The position numbers were made by a program, and so were the translations under genes. Positions 8,469 through 17,603 of a stretch of 37,515 bases of DNA are shown piece after piece. The notes under the pieces are model-generated. The model did not search any database, was not told the origin of the DNA, and worked only from the letters and a program-made list of their open reading frames with translations. Origin of the DNA: Bacteroidota bacterium (GTDB taxonomy: Bacteria; Bacteroidota; Bacteroidia; Chitinophagales; Saprospiraceae); contig JAGVTV010000093.1 in assembly GCA_019136675.1 (NCBI GenBank), forward strand, positions 1-37,515. Direction: 5' to 3'. Position 1 is the first letter of the stretch, and each line of letters begins with the position of its first letter.

Positions 8469-10121
8469 TCATTCTGCCGCCCATTCTTTCCATTGGTTGA
8501 TGAGGCCATTGGTTGAGCTGTCAAATTCTGCTGCCTTTTCTTCCCGGCTTAGCACAGGGATAATCTTACCGGCAAGCTGTTTTCCCAGCTCAACACCCCA
8601 CTGGTCAAAGCTGTAAATATTCCAGATCACACCCTGGACAAAGATTTTGTGTTCGTACAGGGCTATCAGGCGGCCAAGGGTAAACGGGTCTATCTGCCGT
8701 ACCAGGATGGAGTTGGTCGGTTTATTGCCATCAAAGACTTTAAAATGGACAAGCGATGTGTATTCTTCCGGTTTTTTACCGGCTTTTTCAAATTCGCTGA
8801 TCACTTCTCCTGCAGTTTTTCCCTGCATGAGGGCCTGTGTCTGGGCAAAGAAATTTGATAGCAGCAGTTGATGATGGTTGCCCAGGGGATTATGACTTAT
8901 GGCCGGAGCTATGAAATCACAGGGTATCATCCTTGTACCCTGGTGGATAAGCTGGTAAAAGGCATGCTGACCGTTGGTTCCCGGTTCGCCCCAGATGACC
9001 GGACCGGTATGGTAGGATACCCTGTGGCCATTGCGATCCGTATTTTTACCGTTGCTTTCCATATTTCCCTGCTGGAAATAAGCGGCAAACCTGTGCAAAT
9101 ACTGGTCATAGGGAAGAATAGCCTCAGACTCTGCTCCCCAGAAATTGGTATACCAGATACCCAAAAGAGCCAGGATCACCGGCATGTTACGTTCAAAGGG
9201 AGCCGTCTGAAAATGACGGTCCATGGCATAAAAGCCATCTAACAGCCGTTCAAAATTGTCGTACCCGATCGCCAGGGCTATGGACAGGCCAATGGAGGAT
9301 GTAAGGGAATACCGGCCTCCCACCCAATCCCAGAATTCAAACATGTTTTCCGTGTCTATGCCAAATTTTTCCACTTCTGCCCTGTTGGTTGACAGGGCCA
9401 CAAAATGTTTCTTGATGTGACTGGTGTCGGATGCCTGGTCAAGAAACATATTCCTGGCTGTGTAGGCATTGGCCATGGTCTCCTGGGTGGTAAATGTTTT
9501 GGAGGCAATAAGGAAAAGCGTCCTGCTCAGATCCAGTTCCCTGGACACTTCAGCGATGTGGGTGGCATCAACATTGGACACAAAATGGACTCTCAGCCGG
9601 GTTTTATACGGCTTCAGAGCTTCGGTCACCATCACCGGACCGAGGTCAGAACCACCGATGCCTATATTGACTATGTCTGTGATCTCTTCGCCCGTGTATC
9701 CTTTCCAGGCACCCGACAGGACCTTGCCGCAAAACTTTTTCATCCTGGCCTTTGCCTCCCTGACTTCAGGCATCACATCGCCGCCGTCGGTATAGACAGG
9801 CTTATTGGACTTGTTTCTGAGGGCTGTATGCAAGACTGCTCGGTTTTCCGTTACATTGATCTTTTCGCCGGAAAACATGGCTTTTATGGCATCACGCAGT
9901 TTGCATTGGCGAACCAGGCCAAAAAGCAGGCTGAGCGTTTGGTCCGTGATGATGTTTTTTGAATAATCCAGAAGCAGGTCACCCTCTTTTATCGAATATT
10001 TCTGAAACCTGAGGGTGTCATCCTCAAACAGGGACTTCATATGTACGCCGGCTAATGTCTTGTGGTGCCTTTTGAGTTTTCGCCAGGCCGGCGTGCCGGA
10101 AGGGTCTGTGTTATGCAGCAT
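8469..10121 (-). CDS. pgi: Glucose-6-phosphate isomerase
   Basis: Pgi interconverts glucose-6-phosphate and fructose-6-phosphate in glycolysis and gluconeogenesis. At 550 residues it is full length. Family motifs in order: [16 protein letters not shown] [50 protein letters not shown] (catalytic His) and the C-terminal signature [14 protein letters not shown] with the catalytic Lys. The N-terminus, [19 protein letters not shown], fits the usual start of this family, supporting ATG 10121. It provides the hexose phosphate used for glycogen, whose branching enzyme gene is also in the window. It has its own well-formed promoter just upstream. Confidence 0.98.
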   Translation of the reverse strand: MLHNTDPSGTPAWRKLKRHHKTLAGVHMKSLFEDDTLRFQKYSIKEGDLLLDYSKNIITDQTLSLLFGLVRQCKLRDAIKAMFSGEKINVTENRAVLHTALRNKSNKPVYTDGGDVMPEVREAKARMKKFCGKVLSGAWKGYTGEEITDIVNIGIGGSDLGPVMVTEALKPYKTRLRVHFVSNVDATHIAEVSRELDLSRTLFLIASKTFTTQETMANAYTARNMFLDQASDTSHIKKHFVALSTNRAEVEKFGIDTENMFEFWDWVGGRYSLTSSIGLSIALAIGYDNFERLLDGFYAMDRHFQTAPFERNMPVILALLGIWYTNFWGAESEAILPYDQYLHRFAAYFQQGNMESNGKNTDRNGHRVSYHTGPVIWGEPGTNGQHAFYQLIHQGTRMIPCDFIAPAISHNPLGNHHQLLLSNFFAQTQALMQGKTAGEVISEFEKAGKKPEEYTSLVHFKVFDGNKPTNSILVRQIDPFTLGRLIALYEHKIFVQGVIWNIYSFDQWGVELGKQLAGKIIPVLSREEKAAEFDSSTNGLINQWKEWAAE

Positions 10122-10130
10122 ACTGTCTTT

Positions 10131-10174
10131 GTTTAACCGGGCAAAATTACCAATCTGTACCGTTAACCGGCAAA
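10131..10174 (-). repeat. Pair of direct repeats coinciding with the two pgi promoter elements
   Basis: On the minus strand TTTGCCGGTTAAC (10174-10162) recurs as TTTGCCCGGTTAAAC (10145-10131), 29 bases later, about three helical turns. The first TTTG is the -33 box; the second is the end of the -7 box. The match beyond TTTG (CCGGTTAA) is not explained by promoter consensus, so these could be sites for a regulator contacting one face of the DNA. Confidence 0.45.
10142..10174 (-). promoter_or_regulatory. pgi promoter (-33 and -7)
   Basis: On the minus strand, TTTG (10174-10171) is followed after 21 bases by TAATTTTG (10149-10142), an exact match to the Bacteroidota TTTG / TAnnTTTG promoter and the best-formed one in the window. 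Transcription would start near 10135, leaving a leader of only about 14 bases before the ATG at 10121. Confidence 0.65.
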
Positions 10175-10201
10175 CAGTGGGGTAAAAAATCGTAGGCAGA
10201 G

Positions 10202-10714
10202 CTAAAATACGGCGTACCCGAATTCGATCCTGGTAGATAACCGGGAAGTGGTGATGGTTCTGAAGTTTAGCCTCACCTCGAGGTCAATAAACTCTTCGCC
10301 CAAAATTTCCCTTAGCTGCGTGGTGCTGCTGAGCATCTTTAACTCCCGGCCTGTATTATTGGGCACAAAATCGAGATAATACATTTCCCGCTTGAGGGTG
10401 GGGTCCCTGCGGGATACGGCATATACTTGCACTCTGGATATAAAATTATAGTCGGCATCCGAAAATACCGACCTCATAAGTCCCCGGGAGGCCAGTACAT
10501 TGACGATCGTGGAGGTATCCACACCGTTTCTGTCTGCATTGAATTTATAAAGAACCGGAATATTCCTGATTAAAAAATAGTGTGTTTCGACCGTATTAAG
10601 TCCTGAGGGTATGTCAAAGTCAGCCGACAGTCCCACCTCATACCGTACGGGAGTATCCTTTTCGCAGGATGTGACAGTCATTATGGCTGCCAATAAAATC
10701 AACACAAACCTCAT
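10202..10714 (-). CDS. Lipoprotein of unknown function
   Basis: From ATG 10714 the product is 170 residues and begins with a lipoprotein signal, [17 protein letters not shown] (Cys17); an in-frame upstream ATG at 10750 would place 12 residues before the signal and lies upstream of the -7 box. The body looks mostly beta ([55 protein letters not shown]), ending with an aromatic residue (GYAVF). I recognise no family. Such small beta-rich lipoproteins are common in Bacteroidota envelopes. It diverges from the GCS2-CBS gene across a 177-base region with inverted repeats, and precedes pgi by 80 bases in the same direction, though pgi has its own promoter. Confidence 0.75.
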   Translation of the reverse strand: MRFVLILLAAIMTVTSCEKDTPVRYEVGLSADFDIPSGLNTVETHYFLIRNIPVLYKFNADRNGVDTSTIVNVLASRGLMRSVFSDADYNFISRVQVYAVSRRDPTLKREMYYLDFVPNNTGRELKMLSSTTQLREILGEEFIDLEVRLNFRTITTSRLSTRIEFGYAVF

Positions 10715-10730
10715 GGTCCAAAATATTCTC

Positions 10731-10738
10731 CAAACATA
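10731..10738 (-). promoter_or_regulatory. -7 promoter box of the unknown lipoprotein gene
   Basis: The minus strand reads TATGTTTG, an exact TAnnTTTG, 16 bases before the ATG at 10714. A good -33 box is not seen. Confidence 0.5.
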
Positions 10739-10773
10739 AATTAAAACCATGAAAATCCCTATTTATTGCCTAA

Positions 10774-10843
10774 TTTCACAAAAATTTTGACGTTACCGGC
10801 CATGGGCTTTGACTTTTATTTTGGATTATCCGGTTTTGTGAAA
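10774..10843. promoter_or_regulatory. Inverted repeat arms in a divergent promoter region
   Basis: TTTCACAAAA at 10774-10783 and its exact complement TTTTGTGAAA at 10834-10843 are separated by 50 bases. Each arm is followed on its right by a short AATTTT/ATTTT run. The left arm is 60 bases from the lipoprotein ATG (10714) and the right arm 49 bases from the GCS2-CBS ATG (10892), so each divergent gene has one copy in the same relative orientation. This fits paired sites for a shared regulator; the regulator is unknown. Confidence 0.4.
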
Positions 10844-10891
10844 ATTTTGGTCTTTTTTTTGGTATATTAAATAAAAATCAGGCAAGTAAAA

Positions 10892-12799
10892 ATGGGAGAA
10901 CAGAAGGTTTCGCTGGTCAGCGACCAAAAACAAATGCAGAAATTTGTCAAGTCGCTTCTTCAGGATGTCAATGCACTTGAGTATATGCTCGAAAACGATT
11001 GGTTTGAATCGGATGTGGTCAGGATAGGTGCAGAGCAGGAAATGGTAATGGTAGACAAGCATACATTTAAGCCATCCCTCGTAGCGATGGAGGCACTGGA
11101 AAGGATGCAGCAATACCCTTGGGTAGAAACCGAACTTGCCAAATTTAACCTGGAGACCAACCTGGAGCCAAGGATTTTTGAAAAAGACTGCTTTTCAAGG
11201 CTTGAAGAGGAAAACAGCTCAAAGCTCCGCAAAATTCAGGAGGTGCTTGACGGAATGGACACATCCATAGTATTGACCGGCATTCTGCCCACATTGAGGA
11301 AATACCACCTGGAGATGGAAAACCTCACCCCTAAAAAAAGGTATTTTGCCTTGATGGAAGCCCTCAACAGGCAACTCATAGGCCAGTCATACGAGTTGAG
11401 GATCGTGGGCATCGATGAGTTGCTCGTAAAACACAGTTCTCCGCTGCTGGAAGCGTGCAATACGAGCTTCCAGGTGCATCTGCAGGTCAGCCCCAGGGAT
11501 TTTGTCAAAATGTACAATATAGCCCAGGCACTTGCGGGCCCTATGATGGCTATATCGGCCAACAGTCCGGTGGTGTTTGGCAAACGTCTGTGGCATGAGA
11601 CCAGAATAGCTCTCTTCCAGCAGTCACTGGATACCCGGACATCCCATGATCATATGCGGGAGAGAAGCCCGAGGGTGAGTTTTGGCAGGGACTGGTTACA
11701 TGATTCCATACTCGAGATATACAGGGACGATATCTCCAGATTCAGGGTCTTGCTGAGCAGCGATGTAGATGAGGATTCTATGGAAATGATCAAAAACGAC
11801 AAGGTTCCCAAACTACGTGCCCTCCAGGTTCACAACAGTACGGTGTATCGCTGGAACCGTCCCTGCTACGGTATAAGTGACAACGGCAAGCCGCATCTCA
11901 GGATCGAAAACAGGATACTGCCCTCCGGGCCGACCGTGATTGACGAGGTAGCCAATGCCTGTTTCTGGCTAGGATGTATGATCGGCATGGCAGACGAAGT
12001 GGGGGACATAAGGACCAAAATGTCATTTGCCGATGCAAGGGACAACTTTGGCAAGGCAGCAAAATTTGGAATCGACTCCAAGTTTACCTGGTTTAATGAC
12101 GAAAAGGTCTCTGCAGAAAACCTCATCCTGGAGTTGCTGCCCATATCAAGGAAAGGGCTTGAGAGTCGCAATGTTGATGCGGCTGATATAGACAGATACC
12201 TGCACATCATAGAGCAGCGGGCCGTTAAGAATGTTACAGGTGCCAGGTGGATGCTTCGTGCCTACACAAAACTCGCCGAAAACACCAACACGGACGAAGC
12301 CCTGAGTGTACTCACCGCAACGATGATACAAAACGAACAGTCCAATAAGCCCGTGCATGAGTGGCAACTTCCGTCTCTGGAGGACCTTAAGATGTACAAG
12401 CCATCTCACCTCAAGGTATCAGAATTCATGCTGACGGACCTATACACAGTTCAAAAGGATGACATTGTAGATCTCGTTGCTGAGCTGATGGAATGGAACA
12501 CAATACGATACGCTCCCGTAGAAGACACAAAAGGTAAACTGGTGGGCCTTGTCACAGCCAGGCTAGTGTTGCGACACTATATGAAAAAGCAAAATTCAAA
12601 GAAAAATACAACAGTGTCAGAGATCATGATCAAAGACCCTGTCACCATCACTCAGGATACCAATATCCTTGATGCCATGAAATTGATGAAGGAACATAAA
12701 ATCGGCTGCCTTCCGGTAGTAAACGGCGATGAACTCGTGGGCCTGATTTCTGAAACCGAATTTCTGCGTATTGCCGACAGGCTGCTTAACCGGTTTTAG
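10892..12799 (+). CDS. GCS2-type carboxylate-amine (glutamate-cysteine-ligase-like) ligase fused to tandem CBS domains
   Basis: Residues ~40-480 resemble the GCS2 family (glutamate-cysteine ligase type 2, including YbdK): an N-terminal VRIGAEQEMVMVD strand with metal- or substrate-binding acids, FNLETNLEPR, then FQVHLQVSP, ISANSPVVFGKRLWHETR and LRIENRILPSGPT, as in ATP-dependent gamma-glutamyl ligases. Residues ~506-635 are two CBS repeats (KVSEFMLTDLYTV..., VSEIMIKDPVTI...LPVVNGDELVGLIS), which usually bind adenine nucleotides and regulate the attached enzyme. The substrate is unknown; the organism probably uses bacillithiol rather than glutathione (bshA is present), so gamma-glutamylcysteine synthesis should not be assumed. 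No Shine-Dalgarno is visible. The stop overlaps the stop of the convergent glycosyltransferase gene in TTAG. Confidence 0.85.
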   Translation: MGEQKVSLVSDQKQMQKFVKSLLQDVNALEYMLENDWFESDVVRIGAEQEMVMVDKHTFKPSLVAMEALERMQQYPWVETELAKFNLETNLEPRIFEKDCFSRLEEENSSKLRKIQEVLDGMDTSIVLTGILPTLRKYHLEMENLTPKKRYFALMEALNRQLIGQSYELRIVGIDELLVKHSSPLLEACNTSFQVHLQVSPRDFVKMYNIAQALAGPMMAISANSPVVFGKRLWHETRIALFQQSLDTRTSHDHMRERSPRVSFGRDWLHDSILEIYRDDISRFRVLLSSDVDEDSMEMIKNDKVPKLRALQVHNSTVYRWNRPCYGISDNGKPHLRIENRILPSGPTVIDEVANACFWLGCMIGMADEVGDIRTKMSFADARDNFGKAAKFGIDSKFTWFNDEKVSAENLILELLPISRKGLESRNVDAADIDRYLHIIEQRAVKNVTGARWMLRAYTKLAENTNTDEALSVLTATMIQNEQSNKPVHEWQLPSLEDLKMYKPSHLKVSEFMLTDLYTVQKDDIVDLVAELMEWNTIRYAPVEDTKGKLVGLVTARLVLRHYMKKQNSKKNTTVSEIMIKDPVTITQDTNILDAMKLMKEHKIGCLPVVNGDELVGLISETEFLRIADRLLNRF

Positions 12800-13770
12800 G
12801 TTGTATGCATGGGGATGCTGATGTCCATCATGCATCTGAAATGTCCTTTCGGACAATGGTCAAATCCCAGCTTTGAGCAGGGCCGACAAGTAAGACCTTC
12901 CACCTGTAGGTTTACAGATTTGTCAGTATTATTGGCTCCGTAATAGGGAAACATGCCGAAATCAGGGATGGTGTTACCCCACAGTACAAACATTTCCTTT
13001 TGCAGGGCCGCCCCGATATGCATAAGGCCCGTATCTCCTGTGTAGATCTGTTTTGAATGCTTGATGATGCCGGCACTCACTCCGAGCCCTATTTTACCAC
13101 AGAAGTTTATCACCTTTTCGGGGGCCATTTTTGCTATTTCCCTTGCCATGTCATGAACATCCTTACCTCCCAGCAAGACTGAATGTCCCGCAAAAGACTG
13201 AACTATATCCAGGCATTTTTCAGCAGGGATCCTCTTGGTAAAATACGTTGCTCCCAACACAATCACCTGATAATCATGGATCCCCCTTATGAGTTCCTGG
13301 GCATCATATTCATCTTCAGGCATGATGAAGTAGTCGAGGCCGTCTCCGTCATTATGTAACCCCCCGGCTTCCAGAGCCTCAAAATACCTGTGTACAATAT
13401 GTTTTCCCTTTGGAAGACGGTTGATCTTGAGGTTTACGGCCAGCCATTTATTTACATTGAGTTTCTTAAAATTCACTGCTTTTACGCCCAGGGCATTGGT
13501 TACACGGAGAGACCTTATGCTTTTTTGCAGATCTACCACCAGGTCAAATCCTTCCTGCTTTAATTGTTCGTTGGTTTCGCTCAGGTCTTCCCTGAGGTGG
13601 TGTATACGGTCGATATAGGGATTTTCGTGCAGCACATGGGCAAATGCCGGCTTAATAAGATAATGTACCTCTGCATTCCATTGTTTTTTAATACACCGCA
13701 CTACAGGTGTGGTGAGTATCACATCGCCGATGGACGAAAACCGGATGATAAGTACCTTTTTAGCCGACAT
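12796..13770 (-). CDS. Glycosyltransferase family 9 (heptosyltransferase-like)
   Basis: GT9 enzymes transfer heptose or related sugars from nucleotide donors to lipopolysaccharide core at the inner membrane. The 324-residue product begins with the typical KVLIIRFSSIGDVILTTPV (residues 5-23), continues with the VVDLQKSIRS strand, the donor-domain VIVLGATYFTKRIP, and the GDTGLMHIGAALQ motif (donor binding), then a C-terminal Cys-containing segment GLTCRPCSKLGFDHC, often seen in Bacteroidota and other GT9 proteins. The C-terminus is full length. It is a single gene here, not within a visible LPS cluster, and its sugar and acceptor cannot be told. Stop codons overlap with the preceding plus-strand gene. 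Confidence 0.9.
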   Translation of the reverse strand: MSAKKVLIIRFSSIGDVILTTPVVRCIKKQWNAEVHYLIKPAFAHVLHENPYIDRIHHLREDLSETNEQLKQEGFDLVVDLQKSIRSLRVTNALGVKAVNFKKLNVNKWLAVNLKINRLPKGKHIVHRYFEALEAGGLHNDGDGLDYFIMPEDEYDAQELIRGIHDYQVIVLGATYFTKRIPAEKCLDIVQSFAGHSVLLGGKDVHDMAREIAKMAPEKVINFCGKIGLGVSAGIIKHSKQIYTGDTGLMHIGAALQKEMFVLWGNTIPDFGMFPYYGANNTDKSVNLQVEGLTCRPCSKLGFDHCPKGHFRCMMDISIPMHTT

Positions 13771-13894
13771 GACTGAATATTTTGATTTAAACTATATCAA
13801 TATTGCCGCCGGTAACACAGGCAGACTATATGGGCAAATATATGACGATAATTATCATGGTCCTGCTGACCTGCCCACATGTGCCTGTATGATA

Positions 13895-15067
13895 TTAGTC
13901 AAGTCTTTCTATGATACCGGCGATACCCTGGCCACCCCCTACACAGGCAGTCACCATTCCGTATTTTTTGTTACGCCTGCGGAGCTCATTGATGATCTGG
14001 ACCGTGAGCTTGGCTCCGGTACATCCAAGGGGGTGTCCGAGGGCTATGGCACCTCCGTTGACGTTGACTATGTCCGGATCAAGACCCGCTTCCTTTATCA
14101 CGGCCAGGGCCTGGACAGCAAAGGCCTCATTCAGTTCTATCAGGTCTATGTCACCTGGCTTCATCCCGGCCTGCTTCAGGGCCTTGGGTATAGAAACCAC
14201 AGGACCAATGCCCATATACAGCGGATCTACACCTCCCACGGAGCAGGAAACCAGCCTTGCCACCGGAGAGAGCCCCAGTTTGCTCACCATTTCTTCGCTC
14301 ATGACCAAAACAAATGCTGCCCCGTCAGATGTCTGTGAGGCATTGCCCGCGGTGACTACGCCACCGGTTTTGAATACCGGTTTGAGTTTTGAAAGAGCCT
14401 CAAAGGTAGTGTCAGCCCTGACGCCTTCATCAGTATCGACCGTATATTCCTTTTCGACCCTTTTGTCATCCTGGACAAAGACTTCCTTTACCTTTACGGG
14501 CACGATCTCATCCCTGAATTTGCCTCCTTGTATGGCTTCTGCAGCCAGCTTGTGAGACCTTACGGAAAACTCATCGGCTTCTTCCCGTGTGACTTTGTAT
14601 TTTTCGGCCACAGCCTCTGCAGTTACACCCATACTCACATGGTAATTGATATTTTCCATGGCTGCCTTATAGCTTGGCACGAGCTTATATCCGGTCATGG
14701 GGAGGAGGGACATGGATTCAGCTCCGCCCGCCACATAACAATGACCCATACCGGCATTTATCTTGGCTGAGGCAATGGCGATGGCTTCCAGGCCTGAGGC
14801 ACAGTATCTGTTAATGGTCATGCCGGGTACTTCCTGCCCCAGAGCACGAGCGGCGATGAGTCTCCCTACCTGGAGCCCCTGCTCACCTTCGGGATTGGCA
14901 CATCCTACGATGACGTCATCTATCTGGCGGGGATCAAGCTGGGGAATCTCTGCGGCAAGATGCCGGAGGATGTCCACGGCCAGGTCATCGGACCTGTAAT
15001 TGCGAAATCCGCCTTTTTTTGCTTTGCCGACAGCTGACCTGAAACCTTTGACTATATATGCGTTCAT
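13895..15067 (-). CDS. fadA: Acetyl-CoA C-acyltransferase (3-ketoacyl-CoA thiolase)
   Basis: This enzyme cleaves 3-ketoacyl-CoA with CoA to give acetyl-CoA, the last beta-oxidation step. It has 390 residues with all thiolase landmarks: the acyl-accepting Cys89 in NRYCASGLEA, AGNASQTSDGAA, NEAFAVQALA, His345 in IALGHPLGCTG and Cys375 in TACVGGGQG. It lies 31 bases behind the 3-hydroxyacyl-CoA dehydrogenase/enoyl-CoA hydratase gene, as expected for a two-gene fad operon, and so should share its promoter. A role in phenylacetate catabolism (PaaJ-like) together with paaZ is possible but the neighbour makes general beta-oxidation the better reading. Confidence 0.95.
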   Translation of the reverse strand: MNAYIVKGFRSAVGKAKKGGFRNYRSDDLAVDILRHLAAEIPQLDPRQIDDVIVGCANPEGEQGLQVGRLIAARALGQEVPGMTINRYCASGLEAIAIASAKINAGMGHCYVAGGAESMSLLPMTGYKLVPSYKAAMENINYHVSMGVTAEAVAEKYKVTREEADEFSVRSHKLAAEAIQGGKFRDEIVPVKVKEVFVQDDKRVEKEYTVDTDEGVRADTTFEALSKLKPVFKTGGVVTAGNASQTSDGAAFVLVMSEEMVSKLGLSPVARLVSCSVGGVDPLYMGIGPVVSIPKALKQAGMKPGDIDLIELNEAFAVQALAVIKEAGLDPDIVNVNGGAIALGHPLGCTGAKLTVQIINELRRRNKKYGMVTACVGGGQGIAGIIERLD

Positions 15068-15098
15068 TATTTTATTTTTAATATTTGAATGAATAGAA

Positions 15099-17498
15099 TC
15101 AATTCCTCAGTGGCTTGTTGTTCATCAGCATGTACTGTATCCTGTCCAGTGTCTTTTGATTGCCCAAAAGCTGGATAAAGGCCTCACGCTCGATGTCAAG
15201 CAGGTATTGCTCAGAAACTTTCTGTTGACCGGTCAGGTCTCCGCCACACAAAACGTAAGCTACTTTTTTGGCTATTTCCAGATCATATTCAGACATGTAT
15301 TTGCCCTGGTAAAATTCATTTAAGGCTGTATACAATGTACCCAGGCCCCCTCTGCCGAGCACTGTGACCTGTTTCTTTTCGGGAGCCAGGTAATGTTTGG
15401 ACAGTTCGAGCACTTTTTCCTTGGCAGCACTGAGTACATTGGATAGGTTAATCTCCACCGCATCCCTTTCGTGCTGAAGGTATCCGTATTTGTAGCCTTC
15501 GTACGCTGAGGTAGCCACAGAAGCGGTGGCTATGACCTTGAGCTTGTCTACCAGGGTTGGTATCTGCACGTCTCCTTCAAAGAAGGATTCTGATGCCCTT
15601 ACAGCAAATTCCTTGGTGCCACCGCCGCCCGGAATGAGACCTACACCCACTTCGACAAGACCGATGTATGATTCGGCATGACATACTGCTGCATCGGTGT
15701 GCATCAAGATCTCCACTCCTCCTCCGAAAACATAGCCCTGAGTGGCAGTCACTACGGGTACCGGTGCGTACCTCATTGCCATATTAATCTGCTGGAAGCC
15801 ATCGACCATTTTTTCCAGTGTAGCAAAATCCTTTTGAGCAGCTACCATGGCTACATTAAAGAGATTGGCCCCTACTGTAAAATTCTTTGCATTGTTGCCT
15901 ATTACAATACCTGCCCAATCTCCTTTTTGGGCGATCTGAAGGGCTTCCATAGCCCCCTGACCTATACCTTCACCGATGGCATTGGACTTGCTTATAAATT
16001 CAAAACAGAGCACACCGTCACCTATATCGTGGATAATACATTCCTGGTTTTTATATACTGGGCTGTTGCTTCTGAAATTATCCAGATGGATGTACCTCTC
16101 AGTGCCGGGGATAACCTTATAGTCTCCGGAAGTTATGTCGTAATACTTGCGTTTTCCGCCTTCGGACTTGTAGAAAGAGGTGACACCCTTTGAAATCATT
16201 TCATGCACCCAACCGGGCACTTTTTCGCCGGTTTGGGCAGCAAGTGCCACTACATTATGAATGCCGATCATGTCCCAGTATTCAAATGGTCCGTATGACC
16301 AGGCATATCCTGATTTCATGGCATTATCCAGGCTGTAAATATTGTCGCTTATTTCGGGGACTCTGTTGGCAGCATAGACCATAACGCCTGTCAGGAGGTC
16401 ACGCACGAAGTGGCCTGACTTTTCGTCAGAAGCCATCATCTCCTGTAGCCTGCGATCCATGATCTCTATTTTTTTGGCTATTCCCACGACTGGGATCATA
16501 GCCTTCTGTGCTGGCTTGTATTCCAGTGTATTCAGGTCAAGGGCCAGGATTACCCTGTTTCCCTTATCGTCTCGCTGATCGGTTTTTTTGTAGAACCCCT
16601 GACCGGATTTGTCTCCGAGGAAGTTGTTGTCTATCAACCATTGGGTGGCTTTGGGCACCTCTCTGTCCCTGACCACTCTGACATATTCGTCATCAGGACA
16701 GTTATCTATAACACCTTTGGTTACCTTGACGCTCGTATCAATACCCACAAGGTCCAGCAATCTGTAACTGCCCGTGCCGGGCCAGCCTATGGGGTCTCCG
16801 GTTATTTTATCCACCTCTTCGATGGTGAGACCATATTTTGCAGTGAGTTCACCCACTTTATTGCCGCTGTAAAAACCTATCCTATTGGCGATGAAAGCGG
16901 GAGTGTCCTTGCATTTAACCGTCTTTTTACCCAGGTATACTTCACCATAGTGCATCCAGAAATCAACCAATCCGGGGTCTGTGCCGCTGTGAGGTATGAT
17001 CTCCAGTAGGGCCATATATCTGGCGGGATTAAAGAAGTGGGTTCCACAGAAGTTTTTGCTGAAGTCTTCGCTACGTCCCTCTGCCAGCTGTGAGATAGGT
17101 ATGCCGGATGTATTAGATGTCACCAATGAGCCGGGTTTCCTGTACATTTCTACCTTTTCAAATATCAGTCTCTTGATGTCAAGCCTTTCTACCACGACCT
17201 CAATTACCCAGTCACAAGAGCTGATTAACGGCATATCATCATCAAAATTGCCGGTGGTTATCCTCGATATGAATGCCTGGTCGTACAGTGGGGCAGGTTT
17301 GGACTTTATGGCGTTTGCAAGAGCAGTATCAGCAATTCGGTTTCTGGCACTGCGGACTGCAGGCTGTGCATCCTTAAGGTCAGGCGGAACAATGTCCAGC
17401 ATGATGACCTGCAGGCCTGAATTTGCAAGGTGGCAGGCAATGCCGGAGCCCATGACTCCCGACCCAAGCACAGCAACTTTTTGGATGATGTGTTTCAT
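15099..17498 (-). CDS. 3-hydroxyacyl-CoA dehydrogenase / enoyl-CoA hydratase fusion (FadN-type)
   Basis: The 799-residue bifunctional enzyme does the hydration and NAD-dependent dehydrogenation steps of fatty-acid beta-oxidation. Domain order is dehydrogenase first, then hydratase, as in FadN of Bacillus and unlike E. coli FadB. Residues ~3-400 hold the NAD-binding VAVLGSGVMGSGIACHL and the catalytic His in CGTHFFNPARYMALLEI; residues ~490-720 hold the crotonase part, with both glutamates present in GGGVEILMHTD and LVEVGVGLIPGGGG. I place the start at ATG 17498, directly before KHIIQKVAVLG; an upstream in-frame start at 17561 would add 21 residues of unlikely composition. The leader carries a palindrome and -7 box (see 17581-17611), and the thiolase gene follows at 31 bases. 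Confidence 0.94.
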   Translation of the reverse strand: MKHIIQKVAVLGSGVMGSGIACHLANSGLQVIMLDIVPPDLKDAQPAVRSARNRIADTALANAIKSKPAPLYDQAFISRITTGNFDDDMPLISSCDWVIEVVVERLDIKRLIFEKVEMYRKPGSLVTSNTSGIPISQLAEGRSEDFSKNFCGTHFFNPARYMALLEIIPHSGTDPGLVDFWMHYGEVYLGKKTVKCKDTPAFIANRIGFYSGNKVGELTAKYGLTIEEVDKITGDPIGWPGTGSYRLLDLVGIDTSVKVTKGVIDNCPDDEYVRVVRDREVPKATQWLIDNNFLGDKSGQGFYKKTDQRDDKGNRVILALDLNTLEYKPAQKAMIPVVGIAKKIEIMDRRLQEMMASDEKSGHFVRDLLTGVMVYAANRVPEISDNIYSLDNAMKSGYAWSYGPFEYWDMIGIHNVVALAAQTGEKVPGWVHEMISKGVTSFYKSEGGKRKYYDITSGDYKVIPGTERYIHLDNFRSNSPVYKNQECIIHDIGDGVLCFEFISKSNAIGEGIGQGAMEALQIAQKGDWAGIVIGNNAKNFTVGANLFNVAMVAAQKDFATLEKMVDGFQQINMAMRYAPVPVVTATQGYVFGGGVEILMHTDAAVCHAESYIGLVEVGVGLIPGGGGTKEFAVRASESFFEGDVQIPTLVDKLKVIATASVATSAYEGYKYGYLQHERDAVEINLSNVLSAAKEKVLELSKHYLAPEKKQVTVLGRGGLGTLYTALNEFYQGKYMSEYDLEIAKKVAYVLCGGDLTGQQKVSEQYLLDIEREAFIQLLGNQKTLDRIQYMLMNNKPLRN

Positions 17499-17580
17499 TT
17501 TATTATGGTGTATGGGTAAGTTTAAAAAACACCATAAAAATAATGTCTTTTCGGTTACCAAATCATCATAAGGGTAAAAT

Positions 17581-17601
17581 AATTTAACTCAGAGTTAAAT
17601 T
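17581..17601. promoter_or_regulatory. 21-bp palindrome, probable operator of the beta-oxidation operon
   Basis: The arms AATTTAACTC and GAGTTAAATT are exact complements around a single central A. The palindrome lies 3 bases downstream of an exact -7 box on the minus strand and so covers the expected transcription start of the beta-oxidation operon, 83 bases before its ATG. That is a standard repressor position (TetR- or MarR-type regulators control fatty-acid degradation in other bacteria). No second copy was noticed elsewhere in the window. Confidence 0.6.
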
Positions 17602-17603
17602 TT

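Noticed and set aside
9405..9962. Plus-strand frame inside pgi
   Set aside because: Mirror of conserved Pgi sequence, no motif of its own.
13847..13856. GATAATTATC palindrome between the thiolase and GT9 genes
   Set aside because: Ten-base AT-rich palindrome with no longer arms and no associated promoter box; likely chance.
13709..14338. Long plus-strand frame opposite the thiolase end
   Set aside because: Antisense to strongly conserved thiolase sequence; its translation has no recognisable motif.
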